Part shown: piece after piece, positions 1-8,879 of the stretch
Layout: each line of letters begins with the position of its first letter
How positions within the stretch are numbered: the first letter of the stretch is position 1
Source of the DNA: Luteirhabdus salina
Lineage (GTDB): Bacteria > Bacteroidota > Bacteroidia > Flavobacteriales > Flavobacteriaceae
Length of the DNA: 64,000 nucleotides
Assembly: GCA_025384855.1 (NCBI GenBank)
Contig: JALAHT010000001.1
Span: forward strand, 1,245,064 to 1,309,063
Direction: 5' to 3'
Program-made: the position numbers and the translations under genes
The notes under the pieces: generated by a model
Told to the model about the DNA's origin: nothing
Databases searched by the model: none
Seen by the model: the letters and a program-made list of their open reading frames with translations, nothing else

Positions 1-65
1 CGACGCTTTTATATTTCGTCAGTATCTTTTTAGGTGGAAGGGATTAATTTTGAACAGAATTTAGA

Positions 66-100
66 AAATGTCACGCTGAGCTTGTCGAAGCGTGACATTT
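66..100. terminator. Bidirectional hairpin terminator carrying a CTTCGACAAGCTCAG-type repeat
   Basis: A perfect 12-bp stem (66-77 with 89-100) with an 11-nt loop, flanked by A-run and T-run, lies just after the stop of the minus-strand saccharopine dehydrogenase-like gene at 117. The loop and inner stem (GAGCTTGTCGAAG) match a short repeat that is scattered through intergenic regions of many bacteria. It can end transcription on both strands. Bases 1-65 hold no gene that I can recognise. Confidence 0.75.
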
Positions 101-116
101 TTTGTTTAAATACTCG

Positions 117-1487
117 TTACCCCTGCACATTATCAGGATTGTAACCCAGGTATTCGGTGAAATGCTCCTTAAACGAAATACCGTGACCCTTTAATTCTTC
201 AAGTATGGGCTCGTACACTTCTTTCGAAATCGGAATCTGAACGCCAGGGGTCGTAATTTCTTCATTTAAAATCTTTAAAGCAGCCATGGCAACAGGAAGT
301 CCAACGGTTTTTGCCATTGCAGTATGTGTTTGGTCTTCTCCGATAATGACCATATTGCTATCGATTTGTTTTTTCTTACCATCGAGTTCGTATCCAAATT
401 TGTGATACATCACAATCATGTCCTTATCATCCGGTTGCAAGGTCCATTTGTCTTCGAGAATTTTTTGAAGGGCTTGCGCAGGCGTGGCATCCTTGATGCC
501 AATTTTTTTGTTTGGGTTGAAGATATCGAGCTCTTCCAATTTCCCCCACATCAAATCGTCCTGGTCGATCTTTAGGTTATGGCGCATCTTTAGTTCAACC
601 GAATCGGTAGGTGAATAGGGTAAGAAGAGATTTACAAATTCGCGATAGCTTAAATTTTCTGAATCTGGTATAGTATAGCCATCATCGGTCATCCCGAGTT
701 GGACAAACATATTCCATGCTTTGCTGAACCCGACGCGACGAATCGTTCCGCGGTATAAGGTCAAAACATCTTCCAAGCCGTAAATGCTTCGATATTTTAG
801 TGAGTTTCGGTTTGCGTAGCCTTCAAAACGACCGTGTCCTTCAATTTCTAAAAATTCAGTTCTTCTAAACAAACGATGGTAAGGAATGTATTTATAGGTT
901 CCTTCCTGAATGAATTCGGCAGCGCCTCCCTGTCCAGCAACGACAACATTTCGTGGATTCCAGGTAAATTTATAATGCCACAGGTTGTCATCGCTTTCAG
1001 GAGCGACCAAGCCACCTGTAAAGGATTCAAACAACAACATTTTTCCACCGTTATCGCGAATTCTATCAATAACCTGCATAGCACTCATATGATCGATACC
1101 AGGATCTAGGCCGATTTCATTCATAAATACCAATCCTTTGGAAGTTACCTTGGCATTTAGCGATTGCATTTCATCACTTACATACGAAGCGGTTACCATA
1201 TGCTTTCCGAACTCCAAGCAATCTTTTGCCACGTTGATGTGGTATCGGGCGGGTAACATGCTAATCACCAAATCGGCAGCCTCTACCGCTTCCCTTCGTT
1301 CCGGATCGTTGAAGATATCGAGCATAATAGCTCTCGAATTGGGATGATCGCCACTCAGTTTTTGTGCATTTTGAAGATTGATGTCGCCGATGGTTAAAAA
1401 TAATTCTTCTGCTTCGGACTTGTCTAATAAATAGTGAATCAAGCTACTAGCCGAACGTCCGGCGCCGATTATTAAAATATTTCGCAT
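117..1487 (-). CDS. Saccharopine dehydrogenase-like NAD(P)-binding oxidoreductase
   Basis: 456 residues. The N-terminus has a Rossmann nucleotide-binding motif (IIGAGRSAS, residues 6-14) followed by the beta-strand aspartate (GDIN, about 34-37). The rest fits the saccharopine dehydrogenase catalytic/C-terminal domain, with the signature LDPGIDHMSA near 127-136. Family members interconvert saccharopine with lysine or with glutamate plus aminoadipate semialdehyde. In flavobacteria the gene is usually linked to lysine catabolism, but substrate is not provable from sequence. It stands alone and is divergent from the DUF423 gene. A weaker promoter box (TATTTTCG, 1535-1528) precedes the ATG at 1487. 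Cytoplasmic; no signal peptide. Confidence 0.85.
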   Translation of the reverse strand: MRNILIIGAGRSASSLIHYLLDKSEAEELFLTIGDINLQNAQKLSGDHPNSRAIMLDIFNDPERREAVEAADLVISMLPARYHINVAKDCLEFGKHMVTASYVSDEMQSLNAKVTSKGLVFMNEIGLDPGIDHMSAMQVIDRIRDNGGKMLLFESFTGGLVAPESDDNLWHYKFTWNPRNVVVAGQGGAAEFIQEGTYKYIPYHRLFRRTEFLEIEGHGRFEGYANRNSLKYRSIYGLEDVLTLYRGTIRRVGFSKAWNMFVQLGMTDDGYTIPDSENLSYREFVNLFLPYSPTDSVELKMRHNLKIDQDDLMWGKLEELDIFNPNKKIGIKDATPAQALQKILEDKWTLQPDDKDMIVMYHKFGYELDGKKKQIDSNMVIIGEDQTHTAMAKTVGLPVAMAALKILNEEITTPGVQIPISKEVYEPILEELKGHGISFKEHFTEYLGYNPDNVQG

Positions 1488-1500
1488 GTATGGAATTTAG

Positions 1501-1508
1501 TAATTTTG
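1501..1508 (+). promoter_or_regulatory. -7 promoter box (TAATTTTG) for the DUF423 gene
   Basis: Exact match to the Bacteroidota TANNTTTG box, 32 nt before the ATG at 1541. Confidence 0.55.
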
Positions 1509-1540
1509 TAGTCGTTTGTTAGGAAAACGAAAATACTAAA

Positions 1541-1948
1541 ATGCCTTTGGAACCTATGACTCAAATTCAAAAAAAAATACTCGTTACAGCAGCAATTTTA
1601 GGAGCGATTACTGTTATTATCGGTGCTTTTGGAGCACACGGATTAAAAAAACTGGTAGATGAAGCTGCCGTTAGCAGTTTTGAAACCGGCGTACGTTATC
1701 AGATGTACCATGTTTTCGCCTTATTGTTTTTGGGAATGGTTACCGGTATCTCAGAAGCAACCCACAAATGGGTATTTCGATTATTTCTGCTAGGAGTGCT
1801 CTTATTTTCTGGTTCAATTTATCTTTTAGCACTACAAGATGTAGTCTCCTTTACCGTTTCATTCTTAGGTCCCATTACCCCAATAGGAGGTAGTCTTTTA
1901 ATAATAGGCTGGTTTCGGCTAGCTTGGGGCTTGTATTCGTTAAAGTAA
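1541..1948 (+). CDS. DUF423 (YgdD/TMEM256-type) small membrane protein
   Basis: 135 residues with four predicted membrane helices and the family hallmark GAFGAHGLKK near residues 27-36, followed by a YHVFALL segment in the second helix. DUF423 proteins are widespread inner-membrane proteins of unknown function. An alternative ATG lies five codons downstream (1556); the first is kept because nothing excludes it. The 3' end is followed 77 nt later by pckA, which has its own promoter box, so the two are probably independent units. Confidence 0.85.
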   Translation: MPLEPMTQIQKKILVTAAILGAITVIIGAFGAHGLKKLVDEAAVSSFETGVRYQMYHVFALLFLGMVTGISEATHKWVFRLFLLGVLLFSGSIYLLALQDVVSFTVSFLGPITPIGGSLLIIGWFRLAWGLYSLK

Positions 1949-1992
1949 AAACAAAACGACTTTGCTTTAAGGGCTTTCTGTTTCAGAATTCT

Positions 1993-2000
1993 TATTTTTG
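1993..2000 (+). promoter_or_regulatory. -7 promoter box (TATTTTTG) for pckA
   Basis: Exact TANNTTTG match 25 nt before the ATG at 2026. It lies inside the longer upstream-extended reading frame, so it argues that translation begins at 2026 and not at 1924. Confidence 0.6.
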
Positions 2001-2025
2001 CAGTCCACAACAATTAAACTACGTT

Positions 2026-3627
2026 ATGGTAGATAGTAACCAAACTACGAAAACGATTTCGTTAGAAAAATACGGGATCAAAAATGCGAAAGCAAAATAC
2101 CAACTCTCCTCACAAGAACTCCACAATGAAACTATCCAAAAGGGCCAGGGCAAAGAAGCTTCCAGTGGCGCTTTAGCGGTGAATACCGGCGAGTTTACCG
2201 GTCGTTCCCCCAAGGACCGCTTTATTGTAAAGGACGATATTACCCGTGATAAGGTATGGTGGGGCAACATCAACATTCCTTTCCCCACAAAAATGTTTGA
2301 TGATTTGTATGACAAGGTAACCGATTATTTATCGGAAAAAGAAATTTACGTACGGGACAGTTATGCCTGTGCCGACGATAATTACCGTTTGAACATTCGT
2401 GTAATTAATGAATATCCATGGAGCAATATGTTTGCCCATAATATGTTTTTACGACCCACGGAAGAGGAATTGGAGGGGTTCGATCCAGAATGGCTAGTGG
2501 TGAATGCACCCGGCTTTATGGCCGATCCTGAAGTAGATGGAACGCGCAAACATAATTTTGCAATTCTAAACTTTACCAAAAAAATTGCACTTATCGGTGG
2601 AACGGGATATACAGGTGAAATAAAAAAGGGAATTTTCTCTGCATTGAACTTTATCCTACCGGTAGATAAGAATACCTTGCCTATGCACTGCTCGGCAAAT
2701 GTTGGCCAGGATGGTGAAACCGCGATCTTTTTTGGACTTTCAGGAACGGGAAAAACGACACTTTCCGCCGATCCTAATCGTAAATTAATCGGTGACGATG
2801 AGCACGGTTGGACCGCAGAAGACACGATCTTCAACTTTGAAGGGGGTTGTTATGCAAAAGTCATCAACCTTTCAGAAGAAAATGAACCAGATATCTACAA
2901 TGCCATTAAACCTGGTGCTATTCTAGAGAATGTCATCATGGACGAAAATGGGGAAGTAGATTTCGCTGATACCAGTATTACTCAAAATACTAGAGTTAGC
3001 TATCCTATTTACCATATCAATAATATTCAGCAACCTTCAATAGGAAAAAATCCTAAGAACATCTTTTTCCTAACTGCCGATGCTTTTGGTGTGTTGCCTC
3101 CTATTTCAAAGCTAACACCAGGACAGGCAGCCTACCATTTTATTAGTGGTTATACGGCGAAGGTAGCTGGGACAGAAGCAGGAATTGACGAGCCCGTACC
3201 GAGTTTCTCAGCGTGCTTTGGAGCGCCTTTTATGCCGCTTCATCCAACGAAATACGCTGAAATGTTAAGTGCCAAGATGAAAGCATCTGGTGTAAATGTA
3301 TGGTTGATAAACACGGGTTGGACAGGCGGTCCGCATGGTATCGGAAGCAGAATGAAACTGAAATATACGCGGGCGATGATCACAGCTGCGTTAAATGGCG
3401 AATTGGAAGATGCTAATTATGAACAGCATCCGATTTTTGGACTGAACGTACCACAGTCGGTTCCTAATGTGCCTTCGGAAGTATTGAACCCGAAAGAAAC
3501 GTGGAAAAACAAAAAAGCCTACGATATTCAGGCGAAGGAATTGGCTTCTTCATTCAAGGATAACTTCAAGAAATTTGAGGAATACGCAAACGACGAAATT
3601 ATGTCGGGAGCTCCCTTGGATGGATAA
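2026..3627 (+). CDS. pckA: Phosphoenolpyruvate carboxykinase (ATP)
   Basis: 533 residues, the usual length of ATP-dependent PEPCK. It converts oxaloacetate plus ATP to PEP, CO2 and ADP, the committed step of gluconeogenesis from TCA intermediates. Visible are the kinase-1a P-loop GLSGTGKTTLSAD (about 236-248), the metal-binding IGDDEHGW just after, and the PEPCK motif GRSPKDRF near the N-terminus. The frame is open upstream to 1924, but the added 34 residues are unlike the family and contain the promoter box at 1993-2000, so the ATG at 2026 is chosen. It is a single-gene unit that ends at a strong bidirectional terminator shared with hemD. Confidence 0.97.
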   Translation: MVDSNQTTKTISLEKYGIKNAKAKYQLSSQELHNETIQKGQGKEASSGALAVNTGEFTGRSPKDRFIVKDDITRDKVWWGNINIPFPTKMFDDLYDKVTDYLSEKEIYVRDSYACADDNYRLNIRVINEYPWSNMFAHNMFLRPTEEELEGFDPEWLVVNAPGFMADPEVDGTRKHNFAILNFTKKIALIGGTGYTGEIKKGIFSALNFILPVDKNTLPMHCSANVGQDGETAIFFGLSGTGKTTLSADPNRKLIGDDEHGWTAEDTIFNFEGGCYAKVINLSEENEPDIYNAIKPGAILENVIMDENGEVDFADTSITQNTRVSYPIYHINNIQQPSIGKNPKNIFFLTADAFGVLPPISKLTPGQAAYHFISGYTAKVAGTEAGIDEPVPSFSACFGAPFMPLHPTKYAEMLSAKMKASGVNVWLINTGWTGGPHGIGSRMKLKYTRAMITAALNGELEDANYEQHPIFGLNVPQSVPNVPSEVLNPKETWKNKKAYDIQAKELASSFKDNFKKFEEYANDEIMSGAPLDG

Positions 3628-3649
3628 TCAAAGTTAATTACTTATATAA

Positions 3650-3680
3650 AAAAAGCGGGCTGATTATCAGCCCGCTTTTT
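3650..3680. terminator. Bidirectional terminator between pckA and hemD
   Basis: GC-rich stem GCGGGCTGA/TCAGCCCGC with a 3-nt loop, flanked by A-run and T-run, placed between the two convergent genes. Confidence 0.9.
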
Positions 3681-3705
3681 TATGCTATTAAGTTAAGAAA
3701 AGAAA

Positions 3706-4452
3706 CTACTTCTTATTCACCTGTTTGATGTAGTTTTCCAACGCCATGGTCATAGAAGGATTTTCTGGCGTAGGTGCCTTAATGTCCACTCGCAATCCGT
3801 TATCGGTCGCAGCCTTTACGGTCGTGTTTCCAAATACCGCTATGCGTGTATCGTTTTGCTTGAAATCTGGGAAATTCTCCAATAAGGAGATGATACCACT
3901 CGGACTAAAAAACACTAAAATGTCATAATACACATCCCGTAAGTCGGAAAGGTCGCTTACAACCGTTCTATAAAAAACTGCTTGCTTCCATTCAATTTTT
4001 AGTTCATCAAGTAACTCAGGTACGATAGGCTTTAACTTATCGGAGGAAGGCAATAGGAACTTTTCGTTTTTATACTTTTTTATAAGTGGAATCAATTCCT
4101 GAAAAGTTCGCTTTCCTACGTATATCTTTCGCTTACGGTATACGACATATTTTTGGAGGTAATACGCCACAGCTTCACTCTGACAAAAATACTTCATCGA
4201 GTCTGGTACGTTAAAACGCATTTCCTTGGCGATTCGGAAGAAATGATCTACTGCATTTCGGCTGGTGAGAATGATAGCCGTATGCTTCGATAAATCGACT
4301 TTTTGAGTTCTTACTTCCTTACTTGAAACCCCTTCGACATGAATAAAGGGTATGAAATCTATTTTTACCTTTTGTCTTTCAATTAAGTCAAAATAAGGAG
4401 AGTTTTCCACCTTCGGTTCGGGTTGGGAAACTAAAATAGTTTTCACTTTCAT
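3706..4452 (-). CDS. hemD: Uroporphyrinogen-III synthase family protein
   Basis: 248 residues of the HemD fold: two alpha/beta lobes, with ILTSRNAVDHF (about 61-71) and FFSPSGIISLL (about 184-194) at the positions where family members contact the linear tetrapyrrole. The enzyme closes hydroxymethylbilane to uroporphyrinogen III in heme and siroheme synthesis. HemD sequences diverge strongly, so the assignment rests on these motifs and on length. It follows the DUF4271 gene by 30 nt on the same strand, an arrangement that I recall as common in Flavobacteriaceae, and is probably cotranscribed from the box at 5160-5153. Confidence 0.85.
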   Translation of the reverse strand: MKVKTILVSQPEPKVENSPYFDLIERQKVKIDFIPFIHVEGVSSKEVRTQKVDLSKHTAIILTSRNAVDHFFRIAKEMRFNVPDSMKYFCQSEAVAYYLQKYVVYRKRKIYVGKRTFQELIPLIKKYKNEKFLLPSSDKLKPIVPELLDELKIEWKQAVFYRTVVSDLSDLRDVYYDILVFFSPSGIISLLENFPDFKQNDTRIAVFGNTTVKAATDNGLRVDIKAPTPENPSMTMALENYIKQVNKK

Positions 4453-4482
4453 ACATCATGGTTTTAGGCATCACCATACGTT

Positions 4483-5136
4483 CTAAATCACTACTTTATA
4501 GAGGATGAGGTACGGTGAAATTTCAAGTGCGCAAAGATACAAAATAAAATAAAACAAATTGTTGGAAATCATATTACTATTTCCTTTATAACTGTAAAAC
4601 AGCGAAATACCCAACAGCACTAGGGTGGTTGCTGAAAATAGAACAATTCCGGTTACTGTTGGTGACCAAATAAAATAGAAAATAAGATTTCCTATAAATA
4701 AGAAAATGGCAATTAGACTTCGTAAGGTCAGTTTTTGGTAGAGGTATCGATTAATAATCTTGGAAATGGAGAATACATCGCCTATAATCTTTTCCAACAG
4801 TGCCTTTACCATAACAAATACGGCATAAGCTGTGGCTATTTGAAGCAGTACATAGGGAGATGCTGCTACACGTTCCGGTGCCCATTTACTAACGATTAAA
4901 TATAGAAACAGAGAGACCGATATCCATTGGGCCAGAAACAATAGTATGTTGAAGGGATGCCATAAGTTGTCGTCACGTCCCTGAACCAAAAAATATTTAT
5001 CATTTATTGCCAACGCAATAAACTCCTGGAACCGCCTTGGATAAAACAATTTGGCGACTACCAAAAGCAAAAAGAACATCATGCAGAGTAATATGATGCT
5101 ATCTTGCGATTCTACTTGTCTTGGAAGGTACTGCAC
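4483..5136 (-). CDS. DUF4271 membrane protein
   Basis: 217 residues from a GTG start. The family-typical beginning (VQYLPRQVESQD) is followed by about six hydrophobic helices, consistent with an inner-membrane protein. The frame is open to an ATG at 5244, but a perfect promoter box (TATCTTTG, 5160-5153) lies inside that extension, so the mRNA would start downstream of the ATG; I therefore place the start at GTG 5136. DUF4271 is confined to Bacteroidota and has no assigned function. It is cotranscribed with hemD and divergent from the glycosyltransferase operon. Confidence 0.8.
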   Translation of the reverse strand: MQYLPRQVESQDSIILLCMMFFLLLVVAKLFYPRRFQEFIALAINDKYFLVQGRDDNLWHPFNILLFLAQWISVSLFLYLIVSKWAPERVAASPYVLLQIATAYAVFVMVKALLEKIIGDVFSISKIINRYLYQKLTLRSLIAIFLFIGNLIFYFIWSPTVTGIVLFSATTLVLLGISLFYSYKGNSNMISNNLFYFILYLCALEISPYLILYKVVI

Positions 5137-5152
5137 GCCTTGGGTTTTACAA

Positions 5153-5160
5153 CAAAGATA
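5153..5160 (-). promoter_or_regulatory. -7 promoter box (TATCTTTG) for the DUF4271-hemD operon
   Basis: Exact TANNTTTG match on the minus strand, 16 nt before the GTG at 5136. Confidence 0.6.
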
Positions 5161-5231
5161 CAGGTATATTTTGTGCAGATAAAGCCAATTTTTCGAATAG
5201 GTTCTGCTCGTGAAATTGAGCAAAAAAGCGG

Positions 5232-5239
5232 TACATTTG
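5232..5239 (+). promoter_or_regulatory. -7 promoter box (TACATTTG) for the glycosyltransferase-pyrC-DUF4296 operon
   Basis: Exact TANNTTTG match 16 nt before the ATG at 5256, back to back with the promoter of the divergent DUF4271 gene. Confidence 0.6.
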
Positions 5240-5255
5240 CGCAAAAAGAGCGTTT

Positions 5256-5996
5256 ATGCCTAAGGCAGTCGTGGTAATACCCACTTATAATGAAAATGAG
5301 AACATTGCGCGATTACTGCGGAATGTTTTTGCCTTACAACGCAGCTTCGATATCTTAGTCGTAGACGATAACTCTCCCGATGGCACAGCAGAGACGGTTC
5401 GAAACCTGCAGGCCGAATATAAGGATACGCTTTTCCTTCTGAATAGAAAAGAAAAGGCAGGGTTGGGAACGGCGTATATCGCTGGTTTCAAGTGGGCATT
5501 GGCAAGAGAGTATGACTATGTTTTTGAAATGGATGCCGATTTTTCGCATAATCCTAACGATCTAATCCGGTTGTTTAATGCTTGTCATCGAGACGAGGCC
5601 GATATGAGTATCGGGTCGCGCTATGTGAAAGGTGTGAATGTTGTAAATTGGCCTATGAGCCGAGTCTTGATGTCATGGGTAGCATCCAAGTATGTTCGGC
5701 TTATTACCGGAATGGATATTTATGATACAACTGCCGGTTTTGTATGTTATAGGAGGAAGGTGCTAGAAAAAATCAATCTTGACAAAATACAATTCGTAGG
5801 CTATGCGTTTCAGATTGAAATGAAATTCAAAGCGTATTTAGCCAACTTTAAGATCACCGAAGTCCCCGTAATCTTTACCGATAGAACAAGAGGAGAATCC
5901 AAAATGAGTGGCGGCATTATCTCGGAAGCTATTTTTGGAGTACTAAAGATGAAGCTGAAAAGTATCTTTGGAAAAAATAATTTTAATGAAATTTGA
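5256..5996 (+). CDS. Polyprenol monophosphomannose synthase-like GT2 glycosyltransferase
   Basis: 246 residues, a single GT-A domain without the membrane anchor helices of larger family members. The nucleotide-sugar site shows VVIPTYNE (about 5-12), VVDDNSPDGT (about 35-44) and the metal-binding EMDADFSHNP (about 90-99); GSRYVKG follows near 121. It resembles dolichol/polyprenol-phosphate mannose synthases, which transfer mannose from GDP-mannose to a lipid phosphate at the cytoplasmic face of the membrane. The sugar and lipid are inferred from family only. First gene of a three-gene operon; pyrC begins 4 nt after its stop. Confidence 0.85.
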   Translation: MPKAVVVIPTYNENENIARLLRNVFALQRSFDILVVDDNSPDGTAETVRNLQAEYKDTLFLLNRKEKAGLGTAYIAGFKWALAREYDYVFEMDADFSHNPNDLIRLFNACHRDEADMSIGSRYVKGVNVVNWPMSRVLMSWVASKYVRLITGMDIYDTTAGFVCYRRKVLEKINLDKIQFVGYAFQIEMKFKAYLANFKITEVPVIFTDRTRGESKMSGGIISEAIFGVLKMKLKSIFGKNNFNEI

Positions 5997-6000
5997 TTAG

Positions 6001-7338
6001 ATGACGATATTAATCAAAAATGCAACGATTGTAAATGAAGGCACCCAATTTAGGGGTGATGTCTGTATTGAAGGCGACAGAATCGCTGAAATTGCAGAGA
6101 ATATAAGTGTGAAATCGGCCGACACGAAGGTAATTGATGCCGATGGACAGTATTTAATCCCTGGAATGATCGACGATCAGGTTCATTTTAGGGAGCCGGG
6201 ACTAACCCACAAAGCCACTATTGAAACCGAATCGAAAGCAGCGGTTGCAGGGGGTATTACTTCGTTTATCGAAATGCCGAATACCGTTCCACAAGCAACC
6301 ACTATAGAGTTGTTGGAAGACAAATTTGCGATCGCTGAAAAAACGTCCTGGGCAAACTATAGCTTCATGTTTGGAGGCACTAACGATAATCTGGATGAAA
6401 TCTTAAAAGTAGATCCCCAAAAGGTTGCTGGTCTAAAGCTTTTCTTGGGCTCTTCTACCGGAAATATGCTGGTCGATGATCCAAAAACAATCGAAAACAT
6501 CTTCAGGAAAACGAAGCTGCTTATTTCGGCACATTGCGAAGATGAAGACACGATTCGAAAGAATTTGAAAAAATATACGGAGGAATATGGCGACGATATT
6601 CCGATGTCGCTTCACCCTATCATCAGAAGTGAAGATGCCTGTTACATCTCTTCTTCAAAAGCCATCGAATTAGCGAAGAAAACAGGAGCGCGTCTCCATG
6701 TTTTTCACCTCTCTACAGCAAAAGAGACGAAGCTATTCACCAATAAAATTCCACTTTCAGAAAAGAAAATTACTGCAGAGGTATGTATTCACCATTTATG
6801 GTTTACAGACAAAGACTATGAAAAGAAAGGAAGTCGTATAAAATGGAATCCTGCAGTAAAGGCCGAAAAGGATCGCGAGGGGCTTTGGAAAGCTCTTAAC
6901 GACGATCGTATCGATGTGATTGCCACCGACCACGCACCGCATACCAAAGAAGAGAAAAACAATCTGTACACGAAAGCACCTTCGGGCGGACCGTTAGTAC
7001 AGCATGCGTTACCTGCCTTGATGGAAATGCATAAAAAAGGAAAGATTTCCATGGAAACCCTTGTTCAAAAGACCGCTCATAACCCTGCTATTTTGTTTGA
7101 AATTAAGGACAGAGGTTATATCCGAAAAGGCTATAAGGCCGATTTAGTCTTAATAGATCCACAGAGTCCATGGACGGTTAATGAAGGGAATATTTTGTAT
7201 AAATGCGGCTGGTCACCTTTTGAAGGCACAACTTTTGCCTCAAGGATTACCCATACCTTTATTAATGGGAATTTGGCCTATGAGAATGGTAAATTTCCGA
7301 TTCGAAGTAGAGGAGAACGCCTAACTTTTAATCGATAG
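6001..7338 (+). CDS. pyrC: Dihydroorotase (class I type, variant metal motif)
   Basis: 445 residues of the amidohydrolase TIM-barrel fold. It should cyclise carbamoyl aspartate to dihydroorotate in pyrimidine synthesis. Seen: FREPG after the first metal motif (63-67), the lysine in GLKLFLGSS that is carboxylated in class I enzymes (about 144-152), later metal histidines in SAHCED and HVFHLST, and the catalytic aspartate in ATDHAPHTKEE. The first metal motif reads DDQVHF (58-63), with Gln60 in place of the first His of the usual HxH. Annotation as dihydroorotase is conventional for this flavobacterial family, but the substitution leaves room for altered metal binding or another cyclic amidase activity. 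Sits tightly between the glycosyltransferase and the DUF4296 gene. Confidence 0.85.
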   Translation: MTILIKNATIVNEGTQFRGDVCIEGDRIAEIAENISVKSADTKVIDADGQYLIPGMIDDQVHFREPGLTHKATIETESKAAVAGGITSFIEMPNTVPQATTIELLEDKFAIAEKTSWANYSFMFGGTNDNLDEILKVDPQKVAGLKLFLGSSTGNMLVDDPKTIENIFRKTKLLISAHCEDEDTIRKNLKKYTEEYGDDIPMSLHPIIRSEDACYISSSKAIELAKKTGARLHVFHLSTAKETKLFTNKIPLSEKKITAEVCIHHLWFTDKDYEKKGSRIKWNPAVKAEKDREGLWKALNDDRIDVIATDHAPHTKEEKNNLYTKAPSGGPLVQHALPALMEMHKKGKISMETLVQKTAHNPAILFEIKDRGYIRKGYKADLVLIDPQSPWTVNEGNILYKCGWSPFEGTTFASRITHTFINGNLAYENGKFPIRSRGERLTFNR

Positions 7339-7806
7339 ATGACTCGAGTAATTCTTTTTTTGGGAAGTGCGCTATTTGCTATAGGGTGCCAGAATATTGA
7401 AAGGCCCGAAAAGCCTGAAAATCTTATCCCAAGGGAGAAGATGATTGATATTTATGTGGAATCTTATTTAAGCAATGCGGCGAGGAGTGTCGATAATCGT
7501 GCCATTCGTGCGTATGGAATTCAGTTAGACTCCATCCTTTACAGACGCTTTTCTATAGATAGTATTCAATATGAGGAAAGCAATAGATATTATTCTTCAC
7601 AATTGGATATCTATGAAGCGATGTTCGATGAAGTGCATGAGCGGTTGAATACCCAAAAGGTTGAAATTGATTCCTTAATTAGAAATTATCGAGGAAAAAA
7701 TAAAGATAGTGTCAACGAAGCTTCCGAGGAACTCGATACAACTACAAATAAACCTCGTCTTGTACCACCGACGCAGGCTCAGGAAGTCGATTCTTCTAAA
7801 AACTGA
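7339..7806 (+). CDS. DUF4296 lipoprotein
   Basis: 155 residues. A short signal peptide ends in a lipobox (FAIGC, Cys17), so it is a predicted lipoprotein. The mature part is mostly helical and highly charged, fitting DUF4296, a Bacteroidota-only family of unknown function. The C-terminal 30 residues are low in complexity. Its ATG directly abuts the stop of pyrC, so translation is probably coupled. Its 3' end overlaps the convergent epimerase gene by 28 nt. Confidence 0.82.
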   Translation: MTRVILFLGSALFAIGCQNIERPEKPENLIPREKMIDIYVESYLSNAARSVDNRAIRAYGIQLDSILYRRFSIDSIQYEESNRYYSSQLDIYEAMFDEVHERLNTQKVEIDSLIRNYRGKNKDSVNEASEELDTTTNKPRLVPPTQAQEVDSSKN

Positions 7807-8792
7807 GCAGCAACCCTTTCAATAGTTGAACGTACTGGAGTGTAGTCGAAGTCTACATCGGTTTTGCTTTTCGAGGCATCATAAAAACTTTTCGTATAAA
7901 GAGATCGTACGGTAGCTTTGGGTAGTCTTCTCTTAGTGCCGAAAAGGAAAGCTGAAACACCATCCAATGTTGATATTAGCGATAATAACCAGTAAGGTAG
8001 TTGCCTTTTAGGCGGTGACTGTCGTAATGCTTTTGAAAGCATTGTCAGTAGTTTTTTATAAGACATATTCTCAGCAACCAGAATATAACTGTTGTTAACA
8101 ATGTCACTTTCCATAAGCTTCGTCATAGCCCGAACCAAATCTTTCACATCTACGATACCAACACTACCAGAGGGATATCGTGAGATACCTTTTGAGGCCA
8201 TTTTTACGATAACGCCACTACTGGAATGCCAAAACCCTTCACCCAAAATCACCCCCGGATTTACTATTACCGCTGGAAGTCCTTCTTGGGTTCCGCGCCA
8301 TACCTCCATTTCGGCCCCGTATTTTGTAATGGCGTACACGCTATTTTTTTCTTCAGGATTCCAATGGGTTTCCTCAGTTATTAGTGCCCCTTCAATAGCC
8401 GAGCCCAAAGTGGCCACGGAACTGACATAACAGAGTTTTTTCACATCTTTTTTTAGACAAATGTTGACGATATTCGCGGTGCCTTCAACATTCGCTTTTT
8501 TCAGTTTTTTGTAATTGCTTGGGTCGAAACTTACATACGCAGCAGCATGATACACATAGGTAGCACCGTCCAAAGCTTCTGTTAAAGCTGGAATATCGAG
8601 AATATTGGCAGGTATCCATTCAATTTTATCAAATAGAAGATTGGCGTTTTCAGAATAATAGGAGAAAACCTTTCGAACGGCTTCTAGATCGCTATCCTTT
8701 CGGTGTAGCGCACGAACCTTTCCGTGTTTTTGAATTAGGGAATACAGCAAGTGACTTCCCACTAAGCCAGTACCGCCAGTAACTACAATCAT
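7779..8792 (-). CDS. NAD-dependent epimerase/dehydratase (extended SDR)
   Basis: 337 residues. The N-terminal Rossmann motif VTGGTGLVGSH (about 4-14) and the active-site pair YAITK (Tyr and Lys near 153-157) mark an extended short-chain dehydrogenase, closest in feel to dihydroflavonol-4-reductase-like and NAD-dependent epimerases. Substrate unknown. The box TATTTTTA (8805-8798) ends only 5 nt before the ATG, implying a leaderless message. It overlaps the DUF4296 gene tail to tail by 28 nt. Confidence 0.87.
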   Translation of the reverse strand: MIVVTGGTGLVGSHLLYSLIQKHGKVRALHRKDSDLEAVRKVFSYYSENANLLFDKIEWIPANILDIPALTEALDGATYVYHAAAYVSFDPSNYKKLKKANVEGTANIVNICLKKDVKKLCYVSSVATLGSAIEGALITEETHWNPEEKNSVYAITKYGAEMEVWRGTQEGLPAVIVNPGVILGEGFWHSSSGVIVKMASKGISRYPSGSVGIVDVKDLVRAMTKLMESDIVNNSYILVAENMSYKKLLTMLSKALRQSPPKRQLPYWLLSLISTLDGVSAFLFGTKRRLPKATVRSLYTKSFYDASKSKTDVDFDYTPVRSTIERVAAQFLEESTS

Positions 8793-8846
8793 ATCCGTAA
8801 AAATAGGGTTTTTTGAACTATTCTTTTCAATTTTAAAAGAGCACGC

Positions 8847-8854
8847 TATCTTTG
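8847..8854 (+). promoter_or_regulatory. -7 promoter box (TATCTTTG) for tyrS
   Basis: Exact TANNTTTG match 25 nt before the TTG start at 8880. Confidence 0.6.
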
Positions 8855-8879
8855 CCCAAACCCTTTAAAAATTGCAGTC

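Noticed and set aside
2382-2834. 150-codon open frame on the minus strand
   Set aside because: Entirely antisense to the PEP carboxykinase gene, including its P-loop region; no family features.
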